NCBI GenBank assembly: GCA_023428365.1
Contig: JAEYYQ010000164.1
Location: 1-7,863, forward strand
Reading direction: 5' to 3'
DNA from: Pseudomonadota bacterium
GTDB taxonomy: Bacteria; Pseudomonadota; Alphaproteobacteria; Rhizobiales; Hyphomicrobiaceae
Length of the DNA: 7,863 nt
Numbering within the stretch: the first letter of the stretch is position 1; the number at the start of each line of letters is the position of its first letter. The notes under the pieces are model-generated. The model did no database searches. It was not told where the DNA came from and saw only the letters and a program-made list of their open reading frames with translations. The translations under genes and the position numbers were made by a program. This document shows, in pieces, positions 1 through 7,004 of this stretch.

Positions 1-29
1 AGGTCTCTGCTCCGAGCGGCCTAGCATCC

Positions 30-35
30 GGAGAA
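30..35 (+). promoter_or_regulatory. Ribosome binding site of hemC
   Basis: GGAGAA lies six bases before the ATG at 42. It supports that start, which also places the conserved IGTRGSPLALAQ motif at the usual distance from the N-terminus. Confidence 0.7.
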
Positions 36-41
36 CGACGC

Positions 42-971
42 ATGCAACCCGCCAGGGTAAGAATAGGAACGCGCGGTTCGCCGCTCGCGTTGGCGCAGGC
101 GGAGGAAGTTCGTCGTCGCTTGATGGCCGCTCACGGGCCCGACGAGGCCGCGTTTGAGATCCGCACCTTCAAGACGACCGGCGACCGCATTCAGGACCGG
201 CCGCTGTCTGAAGCAGGGGGCAAGGGCCTGTTCACGAAGGAAATCGAGGAAGCGCTCCTGGCGGGCGAGATCGATCTGGCCGTGCATTCCATGAAGGATA
301 TGCCGACAGAGCTTCCGCAGGGTTTGATCATTCCCGCGCTGTTGCCCAGAGAGGATGCGCGCGACGCGTTCATTAGCCTGCGTTATGCCTCGCTTGCCGG
401 TTTGCCGGCTGGTGCAACGGTTGGGACATCTTCGCTGCGGCGGCAGGCGCAGGTGCGGCGGATGCGGCCCGATCTCAAGGTGGTCGAATTCCGAGGGAAT
501 GTGGAGACGCGGCTGCGCAAATTGGAGCAAGGCGTCGCCGATGCAACCTTCCTCGCGTGCGCCGGACTGAACCGGTTGGATCAGGCTAACCGCATTACCC
601 GACCGATGCCGGTGAGCGAAATGCTGCCGGCCGTCGCCCAAGGTGCGATCGGCGTGGAGATCCGAAACGATGACGAGCGGACTGCGACGCTGGTCTCGGC
701 CCTGAATGATCAATCGACAGCGCTCTGCGTGACGGCTGAACGGGCTTTTCTGGCGCGTCTTGAGGGGAGTTGCCGGACGCCGATCGCCGGGCTTGCCGAG
801 CTGGATCGAGGTGAGATCTCGTTTCGGGGTATGATCCTGTCTCCTGACGGGGCGCGATGTCTCGAAGCCAGCCGTCGCGGGCCGGCAGAACGGGCTGTCG
901 TCATCGCGGAGGACGCGGCCAACGAATTGCTGGCACAGGCGGGTCCGGATTTCTTCGGCAAGGTGGTGTGA
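42..971 (+). CDS. hemC: Hydroxymethylbilane synthase (porphobilinogen deaminase)
   Basis: This cytoplasmic enzyme joins four porphobilinogen molecules into the linear tetrapyrrole hydroxymethylbilane in heme and corrin synthesis. The 309-residue product is full length for the family. The N-terminal motif IGTRGSPLALAQ (residues 8-19) is present. VHSMKDMPTELP (81-92) contains the catalytic Asp86. GTSSLRRQAQ (128-137) and RGNVETRL (151-158) carry substrate-binding arginines. EGSCRTPIAG (241-250) contains Cys244, the expected attachment site of the dipyrromethane cofactor. No key residue is missing. The stop codon abuts the ATG of hemD with no spacer, so the two are almost certainly co-transcribed and translationally coupled. 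The promoter must lie in the first 41 bases or before the window; none could be identified. Confidence 0.97.
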   Translation: MQPARVRIGTRGSPLALAQAEEVRRRLMAAHGPDEAAFEIRTFKTTGDRIQDRPLSEAGGKGLFTKEIEEALLAGEIDLAVHSMKDMPTELPQGLIIPALLPREDARDAFISLRYASLAGLPAGATVGTSSLRRQAQVRRMRPDLKVVEFRGNVETRLRKLEQGVADATFLACAGLNRLDQANRITRPMPVSEMLPAVAQGAIGVEIRNDDERTATLVSALNDQSTALCVTAERAFLARLEGSCRTPIAGLAELDRGEISFRGMILSPDGARCLEASRRGPAERAVVIAEDAANELLAQAGPDFFGKVV

Positions 972-1703
972 ATGCGCGTGCTCGTCACACGTCCGGAGCC
1001 TGATGCGACGGCTCTGAAAGCCCATCTCGTCGCGCAGGGCCATGAAGTCCTGATCGAGCCACTGATGGAGCTCAGATTTGATGATCTCGATCCGATCGAA
1101 CTCGGTGGCGTGCAAGCCTTGATCGCAACGAGCCGCAATGGCTTGCGGGCCCTAGCGGCGAGCCCGGAGCTGGAAGCAGCGCGCCATTTGCCGCTGTTTG
1201 CCGTTGGACCTGGAACGGCGGCGACGGCGCGTGGACTAGGGTTCGAGATCGTGATCAAAGGGCCGGGCACCGGGCGGCAGCTGGTTTCTCTCATCACCGA
1301 TGGCATCGACGTCAACGCCGGGTCGCTGCTGCATCTGGCCGGCGATGTGCTGGCCTTCGACTTTGCAGCGGAACTCGCGAGACTTGGTTACCACGTCCTG
1401 CAACCCCTGGTTTACATAGCCGAACCGGTTCAGCGCCTCAGCGGCTCCACCGTAACGCGGTTGCGCAACGGCCAGATCGCGGGCGTTCTGCTGCTATCAC
1501 CCCGTACAGCGGAGATTTACGTCGACTTGCTTCGGCAGCATGACTTGGTGGAGGCTTCGCGCAATCTCATCCACTATTGCATATCGGAGGCAACGGCCGA
1601 TCGGCTGGCTGGTCTTGGGCAACCAAAGGTGGAGATCGCCGAGGCGCCTAATCTCAAGGAAGTGCTTGCCCTGACTGCACGGGCCGCGCCACAATCGGCT
1701 TAA
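972..1703 (+). CDS. hemD: Uroporphyrinogen-III synthase
   Basis: The predicted enzyme closes and inverts ring D of hydroxymethylbilane to give uroporphyrinogen III, the next step after HemC. The 243 residues fit the family length. The start MRVLVTRPEPDATALKAHL, followed by a Gly-His and a Pro-Leu pair, is the usual HemD N-terminus. The C-terminal part has a SEATADRLAG segment and the 'APNLKEVLALTA' end, resembling the second lobe of HemD. The family has few invariant residues, so position in the operon carries much of the call. The ATG directly follows the hemC TGA. The upstream AAGGTGG within the end of hemC may serve as a weak ribosome binding site, which points to coupling with hemC translation. 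Confidence 0.93.
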   Translation: MRVLVTRPEPDATALKAHLVAQGHEVLIEPLMELRFDDLDPIELGGVQALIATSRNGLRALAASPELEAARHLPLFAVGPGTAATARGLGFEIVIKGPGTGRQLVSLITDGIDVNAGSLLHLAGDVLAFDFAAELARLGYHVLQPLVYIAEPVQRLSGSTVTRLRNGQIAGVLLLSPRTAEIYVDLLRQHDLVEASRNLIHYCISEATADRLAGLGQPKVEIAEAPNLKEVLALTARAAPQSA

Positions 1704-1724
1704 CATACAAACCAGAAATAAACC

Positions 1725-1757
1725 GGTGGTCAGGCGCAATATGGATTGCGCGACACC
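1725..1757 (+). promoter_or_regulatory. Hairpin in the hemD to Mic60-like gap
   Basis: GCGCAAT (1734-1740), a four-base loop ATGG, and ATTGCGC (1745-1751) form a perfect seven-base-pair stem. A further GGTG (1725-1728) can pair with CACC (1754-1757) across an internal loop. No T run follows, so it does not look like a simple terminator. It could be an RNA processing or stability element, or chance. Confidence 0.45.
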
Positions 1758-1815
1758 TGTGATCGGGACCAATCGACTGCGGTCTCACCCAGCTATCGAG
1801 AGGCTTAACGCTGCC

Positions 1816-3672
1816 ATGAACAGTAAGAACCATGGTTCGCCCAAAGGGCCGATCAAACCCACGCCAGAGACAGGCGAACCGAAGAAGCCGTCAGCTTTGC
1901 TTGACCTCAAGGCGACCGAGGTCACGCCCAAAGATACGGCGGCAAAAGACGTAAAAGAGACCAAGCCGGTCGCGGCCGAGTCATCCAAGACAGCCGGCTC
2001 GGAGCCTGCTGCGGCGAAGGCCGAAGCGAATGTGAAGGTCGAGAATTCGGTGAAGCCCGACGCAGCGAAGGCAGAGGCAAAGCCCTCAGTACCGCCGACG
2101 AGCTCAGCTCAGACGAAGCCGTCCGAATCTCAAAGCGCGGCTCCGAAGGTGGCGACCAGTGTTCCGCCGCGTCCTCAATCAGAGACTTCGGCGAAGCCGG
2201 GGACGTCATCCAACGTCAATCCGCCTCCTGCAGCCGCTGCAAGGGCTGGCGGCATCGGCCGCGTTCTCACCCACGTCGCTGCCGGCATCGCCGGCGGCTT
2301 TCTGGCTCTGTTGCTGGCCGATACCGTGCGCCCACAGTTGGGCCTCGGGGGCACCGCTGCATCTGTCAGTGAACTCGAAAAACGCCTCGCGGCTGCCGAG
2401 CAGTCGTTGCGCGATCGCCCGGCGGCGGCGGTATCCAGTGATGAGATCAACACGCGGCTTACGGCCCTTTCGGATCGCATGACCCGCGTCGACGATATCG
2501 ATCGCACCGTGCAGCAGCTGTCCGAAACACAGACGAAACTTGCCTCCGATGCCAAGACTCTCGAAGAGCGTCTTGCTCAACCTCAGGCGAGCGGCGATGC
2601 GGATCAGCGCGTTGCGAAGTTGGAGCAGATGCTCGCCACGCTGACGGCAGCCGCCGGAGCCGAGGGGGCTGGTGGGCGCATTCCGCAGCTCGCTGCGATC
2701 ACCGGCAAGCTCGCCGATCTGGAGGCAACGCTGCCCAATAAGATCGAAGAGCTGCGTGCGGCAGTGACGAGTGACCTGGATGCGCGGCTGGCGCAGTCGG
2801 CTGAGGCGAGCGAGGCCGCACGCTCGGCAACGCAGCGCATCGATAAAGAACTGACGACATCGCGGGCCGATATCGCGCGCTTAGGGCAACGTGCCGAAGC
2901 CTTCAAAGCCTCCGACGATCGCATCGACCAGTCTCTGCGCACGCTGCAGGAAGAGACGGGCAGCATCAGAAGCTCTGTCGATGGTCTGAAGAATGAGCTT
3001 TCCGCTGACATGAAATCGGTGGTGCGGATGCCGGATCTGACCGCAGCGGTCGGAGCCGTAACGACGCGCATGGGAGCGCTGGAACAGAATCTTCAGGGCG
3101 TCGTGAAGAGTGAAGACGATCGCAAGGCTAACGCCGAGCGCATCGTTCTTGCGCTGGAGCTCGGCAATCTCAAGCGGGCGCTCGATCGCGGCGGCGGGTA
3201 TGCGCAGGAACTGGCGGAGGTCGGACGCGTTGCTGGCGGCAAGATCGATCTCTCCGTGCTCGAACGCTACAAGGATCAGGGTGTGCCGACATTGCCGGAA
3301 CTGGTGAACTCGTTCCGTCCCGTCGCCTACGCCGTGGTCGACGCGGCCAACGTGCCGGCCGAAGCATCAACGTTCGATCGGCTGCTGCAAAGCGCGAAGT
3401 CAGTGGTGCGCGTACGTCGCACTGACCATCGGCCCGATGACACCAGCGTTGAGGCGACGGTGAGCCGGATGGAGCGGGCGCTGGCCGATGGCCAGTTGAC
3501 CGAGGTCGTTTCTGAAGCGCGCAAAATTCCCGCGCCTGCGATCGACGCCGCTGAGCCCTGGCTGGCGAAGGTGGAAGCACGGGCGGCCGTGGACCGCGCG
3601 CTCGCTTCCGTGGAAGAACAGCTCAAGTCGTCCCTTAGCGGCCAAGGCCCAGCTGAGAAGCGAGTGCAGTAA
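1816..3672 (+). CDS. Mic60/mitofilin-like inner-membrane coiled-coil protein (COG4223 type)
   Basis: The predicted 618-residue protein has the layout of alphaproteobacterial Mic60. A charged, Ala/Pro/Lys-rich disordered N-terminus (residues 1-145) is followed by one transmembrane segment at about 148-170. A long Ala/Glu/Arg-rich region predicted as coiled coil spans about 178-440. The C-terminal domain (about 440-618) resembles the mitofilin domain, with the motifs ALELGNLKRAL, RPVAYAVVDAAN, ADGQLTEVV and EPWLAKVEARAAVDRAL. The family is known to sit among heme genes in alphaproteobacteria and is linked to shaping of inner-membrane invaginations; its role here is inferred. I chose the ATG at 1816 because a moderate GAGAGG (1798-1803) precedes it and the product starts like the family, with LLDLKATEV soon after. 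In-frame GTG 1726 and ATG 1741 are alternatives, but both lie within a hairpin. The stop overlaps the hemY start by one base (TAATG). Confidence 0.85.
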   Translation: MNSKNHGSPKGPIKPTPETGEPKKPSALLDLKATEVTPKDTAAKDVKETKPVAAESSKTAGSEPAAAKAEANVKVENSVKPDAAKAEAKPSVPPTSSAQTKPSESQSAAPKVATSVPPRPQSETSAKPGTSSNVNPPPAAAARAGGIGRVLTHVAAGIAGGFLALLLADTVRPQLGLGGTAASVSELEKRLAAAEQSLRDRPAAAVSSDEINTRLTALSDRMTRVDDIDRTVQQLSETQTKLASDAKTLEERLAQPQASGDADQRVAKLEQMLATLTAAAGAEGAGGRIPQLAAITGKLADLEATLPNKIEELRAAVTSDLDARLAQSAEASEAARSATQRIDKELTTSRADIARLGQRAEAFKASDDRIDQSLRTLQEETGSIRSSVDGLKNELSADMKSVVRMPDLTAAVGAVTTRMGALEQNLQGVVKSEDDRKANAERIVLALELGNLKRALDRGGGYAQELAEVGRVAGGKIDLSVLERYKDQGVPTLPELVNSFRPVAYAVVDAANVPAEASTFDRLLQSAKSVVRVRRTDHRPDDTSVEATVSRMERALADGQLTEVVSEARKIPAPAIDAAEPWLAKVEARAAVDRALASVEEQLKSSLSGQGPAEKRVQ

Positions 3673-5501
3673 TGTTGCGTCTTGTTCTGTTTCTGATTGC
3701 AATCACGGCACTTGCGGTCGGTTTGTCGTGGCTGGCCGACCGCCCTGGAAGCCTCGTCGTTAACTGGCAAGGGTATGAAATCGAGACCAGCGTGTTCCGC
3801 GCCATCGTTCTGCTCGCGATGCTGCTGGGACTGATGATGGTGCTGTGGAGCGTGCTCCGGCAAATCTGGCACAGCCCAGCGACGATCGGGCATTTCTTCA
3901 ATCGCCGGCGTCAGAAGCGGGGGCTCGACGCGCTGTCGAGCGGCATGATCGCGATCGGTGCCGGGGATCGCGCGCTGGCGACCCGCTATGCCATCCAGGC
4001 GCGCAAGTCGTTGCCGAACGAGCCGCTCACGCAGCTGTTGCGGGCGCAAGCTGCTCAGCTGTCTGGCGATCGGGCAACGTCACGCCGGATTTTCGAGGCG
4101 ATGCTGGGCGCACCGGATACCGAGCAGCTTGGTATGCGTGGCCTGTTTCTGGAAGCCGAGCGCGAGGGTGAGCGGGAGGCTGCACGCCAGTTCGCGGAGC
4201 GCGCGATGGCGCTCAACCCGCAACTGGGCTGGCCGGCCGAGGCTCTGTTCGACATCCAGTGTCAGGAAGCCGATTGGGATGGGGCGCTGCAGACGCTTGC
4301 TGTGGCGCGGCGCCATAACCAGATCGACCGGGCTGTTGCTGATCGCCGGCGCGCCGTGCTGCTAACGGCGCAGGCTCAGACCATGGAGCAGACCAATCCA
4401 GACCGCGCCATGACTCTGGCTCTGGAAGCACATGGTCTTGCGACTGATCTCGTCCCGGCGGCTGCGATTGCGGGCCGTGCATTGGCGGCTAAAGGCAACA
4501 CGTCACGTGCTGCGAAGGTCCTACAGCGGACGTGGAAACGGTCACCTCATCCGGATCTCGCGACGGCCTATGCGTATGCGCGCATCGGCGATAGTCCGAA
4601 AGATCGCCTGGACCGGGTCATCTATCTCGCTGGCCTGCGCCCTCACTCGGCGGAGAGCGCCATCGCGCTTGCTACGGCCGCCATCGAAGCTCATGCGTGG
4701 GATGCCGCACGGGCGGCTCTGAAGCCGCTGATTGCCGATGCTCCAACGCAGCGTGCCTGCACGTTGATGGCGCGTATCGAGGCCGAGCAGCATGGTGACA
4801 AGGGCCGCGTGCGTGAATGGCTGGCGCGCGCCGTCTCGGCACCCCGCGATCCTGCATGGACGGCGGATGGTGTTGTCTCCGACCATTGGGCGCCGGTTTC
4901 TCCGGTGACGGGCGCGCTTGACGCTTTCCAGTGGCGCGTGCCTGTCGAGGCGTTGGAGGCGACCGACGCGACAGCGCTCAGCCAGAAGATCGAGGAACTG
5001 GTGCAGCTGGGAGCTGGTCCGGAGGTTGCGATCGAGGCATCGGTTCAGGCTGACACGCAGCCACCGGCCTCTGCGTCCAAGCCGGCCCCGCAGGCAGCCG
5101 ATGCGGAAATCATCGATGTCGTGCCACCGCCTCAACCCACGAAAAAACCGGCAGAGGAGAAGACTGACGAACCGGCCAAGACGGCGCCTGCCGCTGCGCG
5201 CGCTGAACAGCCAGCCACAAGTGCTCCTGTTGAACCGTCGAAGGACGTCTCAACTTCCCAACCGGCTAGTAAGACGTCTGAGCAAATTCCGGAGCCTGCG
5301 GTCGCAAAGCAACCGATGGCTACCGTTGCGGCATCGCCGGTAGCCGCTCAGCCGATCAAGAAGCCATTTCGGACAAGTGAGCCGCGCGTGTTCACGCCTC
5401 CACGGGCCCCGGACGATCCCGGTCCGGAGACGCTCGACAGCATCGATGACGACCAAAGGCGCGGCGTTGCCTTCCAATTCCCAGCGAAGGGATCAGCGTA
5501 A
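3672..5501 (+). CDS. hemY: HemY, inner-membrane TPR protein of heme biosynthesis (COG3898)
   Basis: This is the proteobacterial HemY associated with late heme synthesis. It is not the protoporphyrinogen oxidase that bears the same name in Bacillus. Its exact role is unsettled; a scaffold for heme enzymes at the membrane is the usual proposal. The 609-residue protein has two N-terminal transmembrane segments (about residues 3-21 and 42-63) and a HemY_N domain (about 26-134). Helical TPR-like repeats follow to about residue 400, including the segments 'GDRALATRYAIQARKSLP' and 'REAARQFAERAMALNPQLGW'. The tail from about 450 is rich in Pro, Ala and Lys and is probably disordered. It ends in a short conserved-looking block, FTPPRAPDDPGPE. 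The ATG overlaps the preceding stop by one base, which suggests coupled translation. It is the last gene of the operon. Confidence 0.93.
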   Translation: MLRLVLFLIAITALAVGLSWLADRPGSLVVNWQGYEIETSVFRAIVLLAMLLGLMMVLWSVLRQIWHSPATIGHFFNRRRQKRGLDALSSGMIAIGAGDRALATRYAIQARKSLPNEPLTQLLRAQAAQLSGDRATSRRIFEAMLGAPDTEQLGMRGLFLEAEREGEREAARQFAERAMALNPQLGWPAEALFDIQCQEADWDGALQTLAVARRHNQIDRAVADRRRAVLLTAQAQTMEQTNPDRAMTLALEAHGLATDLVPAAAIAGRALAAKGNTSRAAKVLQRTWKRSPHPDLATAYAYARIGDSPKDRLDRVIYLAGLRPHSAESAIALATAAIEAHAWDAARAALKPLIADAPTQRACTLMARIEAEQHGDKGRVREWLARAVSAPRDPAWTADGVVSDHWAPVSPVTGALDAFQWRVPVEALEATDATALSQKIEELVQLGAGPEVAIEASVQADTQPPASASKPAPQAADAEIIDVVPPPQPTKKPAEEKTDEPAKTAPAAARAEQPATSAPVEPSKDVSTSQPASKTSEQIPEPAVAKQPMATVAASPVAAQPIKKPFRTSEPRVFTPPRAPDDPGPETLDSIDDDQRRGVAFQFPAKGSA

Positions 5502-5514
5502 CTGCCGTTGGCAG
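5502..5514 (+). repeat. Small hairpin just after the hemY stop
   Basis: CTGCC-GTT-GGCAG forms a five-base-pair stem immediately after the hemY TAA. No T run follows. It may protect the message 3' end together with the larger terminator at 5536. Confidence 0.35.
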
Positions 5515-5535
5515 ATGTCTGCGGGTTGTTCCAGT

Positions 5536-5570
5536 ACGGCCTCCACAGCGCTGTGGAGGCCGTTTTCCTT
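5536..5570 (+). terminator. Rho-independent terminator of the hem operon
   Basis: A perfect palindrome runs from 5536 to 5563 (arms ACGGCCTCCACAGC and its exact complement, 14 bases each). It is followed by TTTTCCTTT, which begins at the last palindrome base. In practice the stem would be about 12 pairs with a four-base loop. There is no T run on the opposite strand, so it serves the + strand operon. Confidence 0.9.
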
Positions 5571-5618
5571 TGTTCCTGCTCCGACTCTGCTCAGTTGTCG
5601 GATCGCATCATTCGCCAA

Positions 5619-6377
5619 TCAACTTATCCTAAGGGTGTTACCCTCAATCTCGTTGTGTTGAATACCTGCTAGCTCTGTTCGTCTACAGGCGGTCAGCAGT
5701 AGCAGCTTAGTGAAGTTGCCGAAGGGATACCCAAGCTCGGTAGCAGCAGACCATATGGCCTTGATCTCCGCGACACTCAGCACTCGTTCTCTAGGCTTTG
5801 AGATCTTGGGTCGAACAAGGGTAGCAAGGGGATTAGTAGTTACGTAGTCCTCGGACAGACAGAACACAAAGAACGGATTTAGAACATCGAACTGCTTACG
5901 AGCGCTGATCTTGTGCCCTAGACGTAGCTTGCTGTTGATAAGCCCTCTCACGTCAGCCTTGGCGATCTCAGTGATAGGCGTAGAGGCACCAAGGGCTGGG
6001 ATTACGTCCTTCTTGAACCGTCGCTTGACCTCATCCCAGTAGCGACCGTCCTCTTGCCTAAGTTGGCAGTAGCTCTCGAAGGCTTCCTGTAGGGTAAGAA
6101 CTTGATCTAGCTGAGGTAATGCCGTCTTGAGCGCTCTGGCCTTCTTCCTAGCCTCAGGTAGCTCCATAGGAGGATAGTGGCCTATGACTACCCGTCTGGC
6201 TTCTGAATCAACCCATCTCTGGAAGAGCCACGACAGCTTGCCCTTGGGTGACGTCCTGATGCCTAGGCCGTGCTGCTCTGTGTCCCAGATGTAAACCTCT
6301 CGACGTAGCCGCCGGTATGCGTTAAGTGACCTCGCAGTGATGCGCTGTTTCATGTCCGACACCGTTACAGAAACCAT
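5619..6377 (-). pseudogene. Truncated P4-type tyrosine integrase (catalytic domain lost)
   Basis: The 252-residue product matches the N-terminal two thirds of prophage and island integrases. An arm-binding domain of the DUF4102 type lies at about residues 8-80 (DTEQHGLGIRTSPKGK, then VVIGHYPPMELPEARKKA). A core-binding helical domain lies at about 94-191. The start of the catalytic domain holds the first active-site arginine, about Arg232, in TACRRTELAG. The frame ends 20 residues later, so the Lys, His-x-x-Arg, His/Trp and Tyr nucleophile regions are absent. Only about 50 bases separate its stop from the hem terminator, so they cannot lie in another frame. Recombinase activity is therefore not expected. 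GC is visibly lower than in the hem genes, which suggests transfer. ATG 6353 (MKQRITARSL) is an alternative start. Neither start has a clear ribosome binding site. Confidence 0.85.
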
Positions 6378-6437
6378 TACACGTTCTGTTTCGGAGCCAA
6401 GAGCGAGACAGCTAACTCGCTGGTACACAAAGAGAAA

Positions 6438-6513
6438 GCCGCAATAGCTCAGTCGGTAGAGCACGTCATTCGTAATGACGGGGTCAGGGGTTCGAATCCC
6501 TTTTGCGGCACCA
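6438..6513 (+). tRNA. tRNA-Thr (anticodon CGT)
   Basis: The 76-base cloverleaf is complete, with a genome-encoded CCA end. The acceptor stem GCCGCAA (6438-6444) pairs with TTGCGGC (6503-6509). The anticodon stem CGTCA/TGACG encloses the loop TTCGTAA, with anticodon CGT at 6471-6473 reading the threonine codon ACG. The T arm AGGGG-TTCGAAT-CCCTT has one G-T wobble. All stems are intact, so the gene looks functional. It is head to head with the integrase remnant. Confidence 0.97.
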
Positions 6514-6589
6514 GTACTTCCCTAACGTCCTTAGGAAATCGCACGATGGTCTGGTTGGCTGCTCAACCAACTGTCCCGCCGCTTCGTGG

Positions 6590-6811
6590 CTATGGTGTGC
6601 GTAAAACTCCTGCGATGACCCCGCCGACAGGTATTCCGGCCGTGTTGAGGTCATAGACTCCGTTGAGCTTCGGCTGCGAACGAGTTAGACACCCGACGGA
6701 CTCACTCACACGCAAATTGCAGTCTCGCGTCGTTGCTGTTGGGCCGGGCAGCCACTGCGCCTGTGGGCGGTGACATAGAGTCCACGCTATGGTCGTGACT
6801 TCCTTCTCATC
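6590..6811 (-). pseudogene. Possible gene remnant, open frame without an ATG
   Basis: The - strand is open for 73 codons between stops, with no ATG start. Its last 30 residues (QPKLNGVYDLNTAGIPVGGV and onward to the TAG at 6592-6590) look protein-like. A 24-codon ATG frame (6776 to 6702) overlaps it in another phase. This could be a frameshifted remnant, or chance in moderately GC-rich DNA. I do not recognise a family. Confidence 0.2.
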
Positions 6812-6932
6812 TCAGATCAGAGAATTGGAGTCTGCGTCCGAGGAGCACTTACGCGGTAATGTGAAAGGGCGGCGTGAGAGTTGGGGCGTGCAGATCGAAC
6901 GTCAGCAAATTGCTGATACGAATTATTCATAA
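6789..6932 (+). CDS. Possible 47-residue protein, unrecognised
   Basis: A short ATG-to-TAA frame encodes a charged peptide, MVVTSFSSQIRELESASEEH and onward, ending in IADTNYS. It has no transmembrane segment or signal peptide and no known motif that I recognise. A weak TAGAG (6776-6780) precedes the ATG. The palindrome at 6902-6916 falls inside its end. It lies just before the converging terminator at 6946. It may be a real small gene or chance; the evidence is thin. Confidence 0.18.
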   Translation: MVVTSFSSQIRELESASEEHLRGNVKGRRESWGVQIERQQIADTNYS

Positions 6933-6946
6933 CAGAGTCCTCAGAC

Positions 6947-6976
6947 AAAAAGAGCGGGCCAATTTGGTCCCGCTCT
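6947..6976 (-). terminator. Rho-independent terminator of the secreted-protein gene
   Basis: Read on the - strand, AGAGCGGG (6976-6969) pairs with CCCGCTCT (6958-6951) around a ten-base loop. The loop itself can form CCA/TGG pairs. The stem is followed directly by TTTTT and then GTC. It begins 28 bases after the stop of the upstream gene. Confidence 0.93.
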
Positions 6977-7004
6977 CCGAAGGCTTTCCAGTTATGTTTG
7001 GCGA

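Larger units (their letters stand above)
6514..6945. other. Non-coding stretch without a convincing gene
   Basis: This stretch lies between the tRNA and the terminator of the secreted-protein gene. It holds small hairpins at 6521-6535 (CCTAA/TTAGG) and 6552-6569 (TGGTTG/CAACCA), and an odd-centred palindrome at 6902-6916 (TCAGCAA-A-TTGCTGA). It also holds two short open frames, treated separately. None of the hairpins has a T run. No second tRNA and no copy of the tRNA-Thr end was seen. Confidence 0.6.

Noticed and set aside
1..27. Possible start of a divergent tsaD (gcp) gene, ATG at 27 on the - strand (MLGRSEQRP)
   Set aside because: A tsaD gene divergent from hemC is common in this group, but only nine codons are visible, they carry no family motif, and there is no ribosome binding site. 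The true start could lie outside the window.
66..91. GGAAC-N17-CGTT inside hemC
   Set aside because: The bases fall in codons for the conserved GTRGSPLAL motif of hemC, well inside the gene, so it is most likely a chance EcfG-like match.
21..1115. Long open frame antisense to hemC and hemD
   Set aside because: It is rich in Arg, His, Pro and Gln, has no recognisable domain, and mirrors the codon bias of the certain genes on the + strand.
3207..3231. GGAAC-N16-CGTT inside the Mic60-like gene
   Set aside because: It lies within coding sequence and about 440 bases before hemY. The one-base overlap of the two genes leaves little need for a promoter there.
5608..5614. TCATTCG shared with the tRNA anticodon arm (6466-6472), as a possible att repeat
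   Set aside because: Seven bases are too short to distinguish from chance, and the flanking bases do not extend the match.
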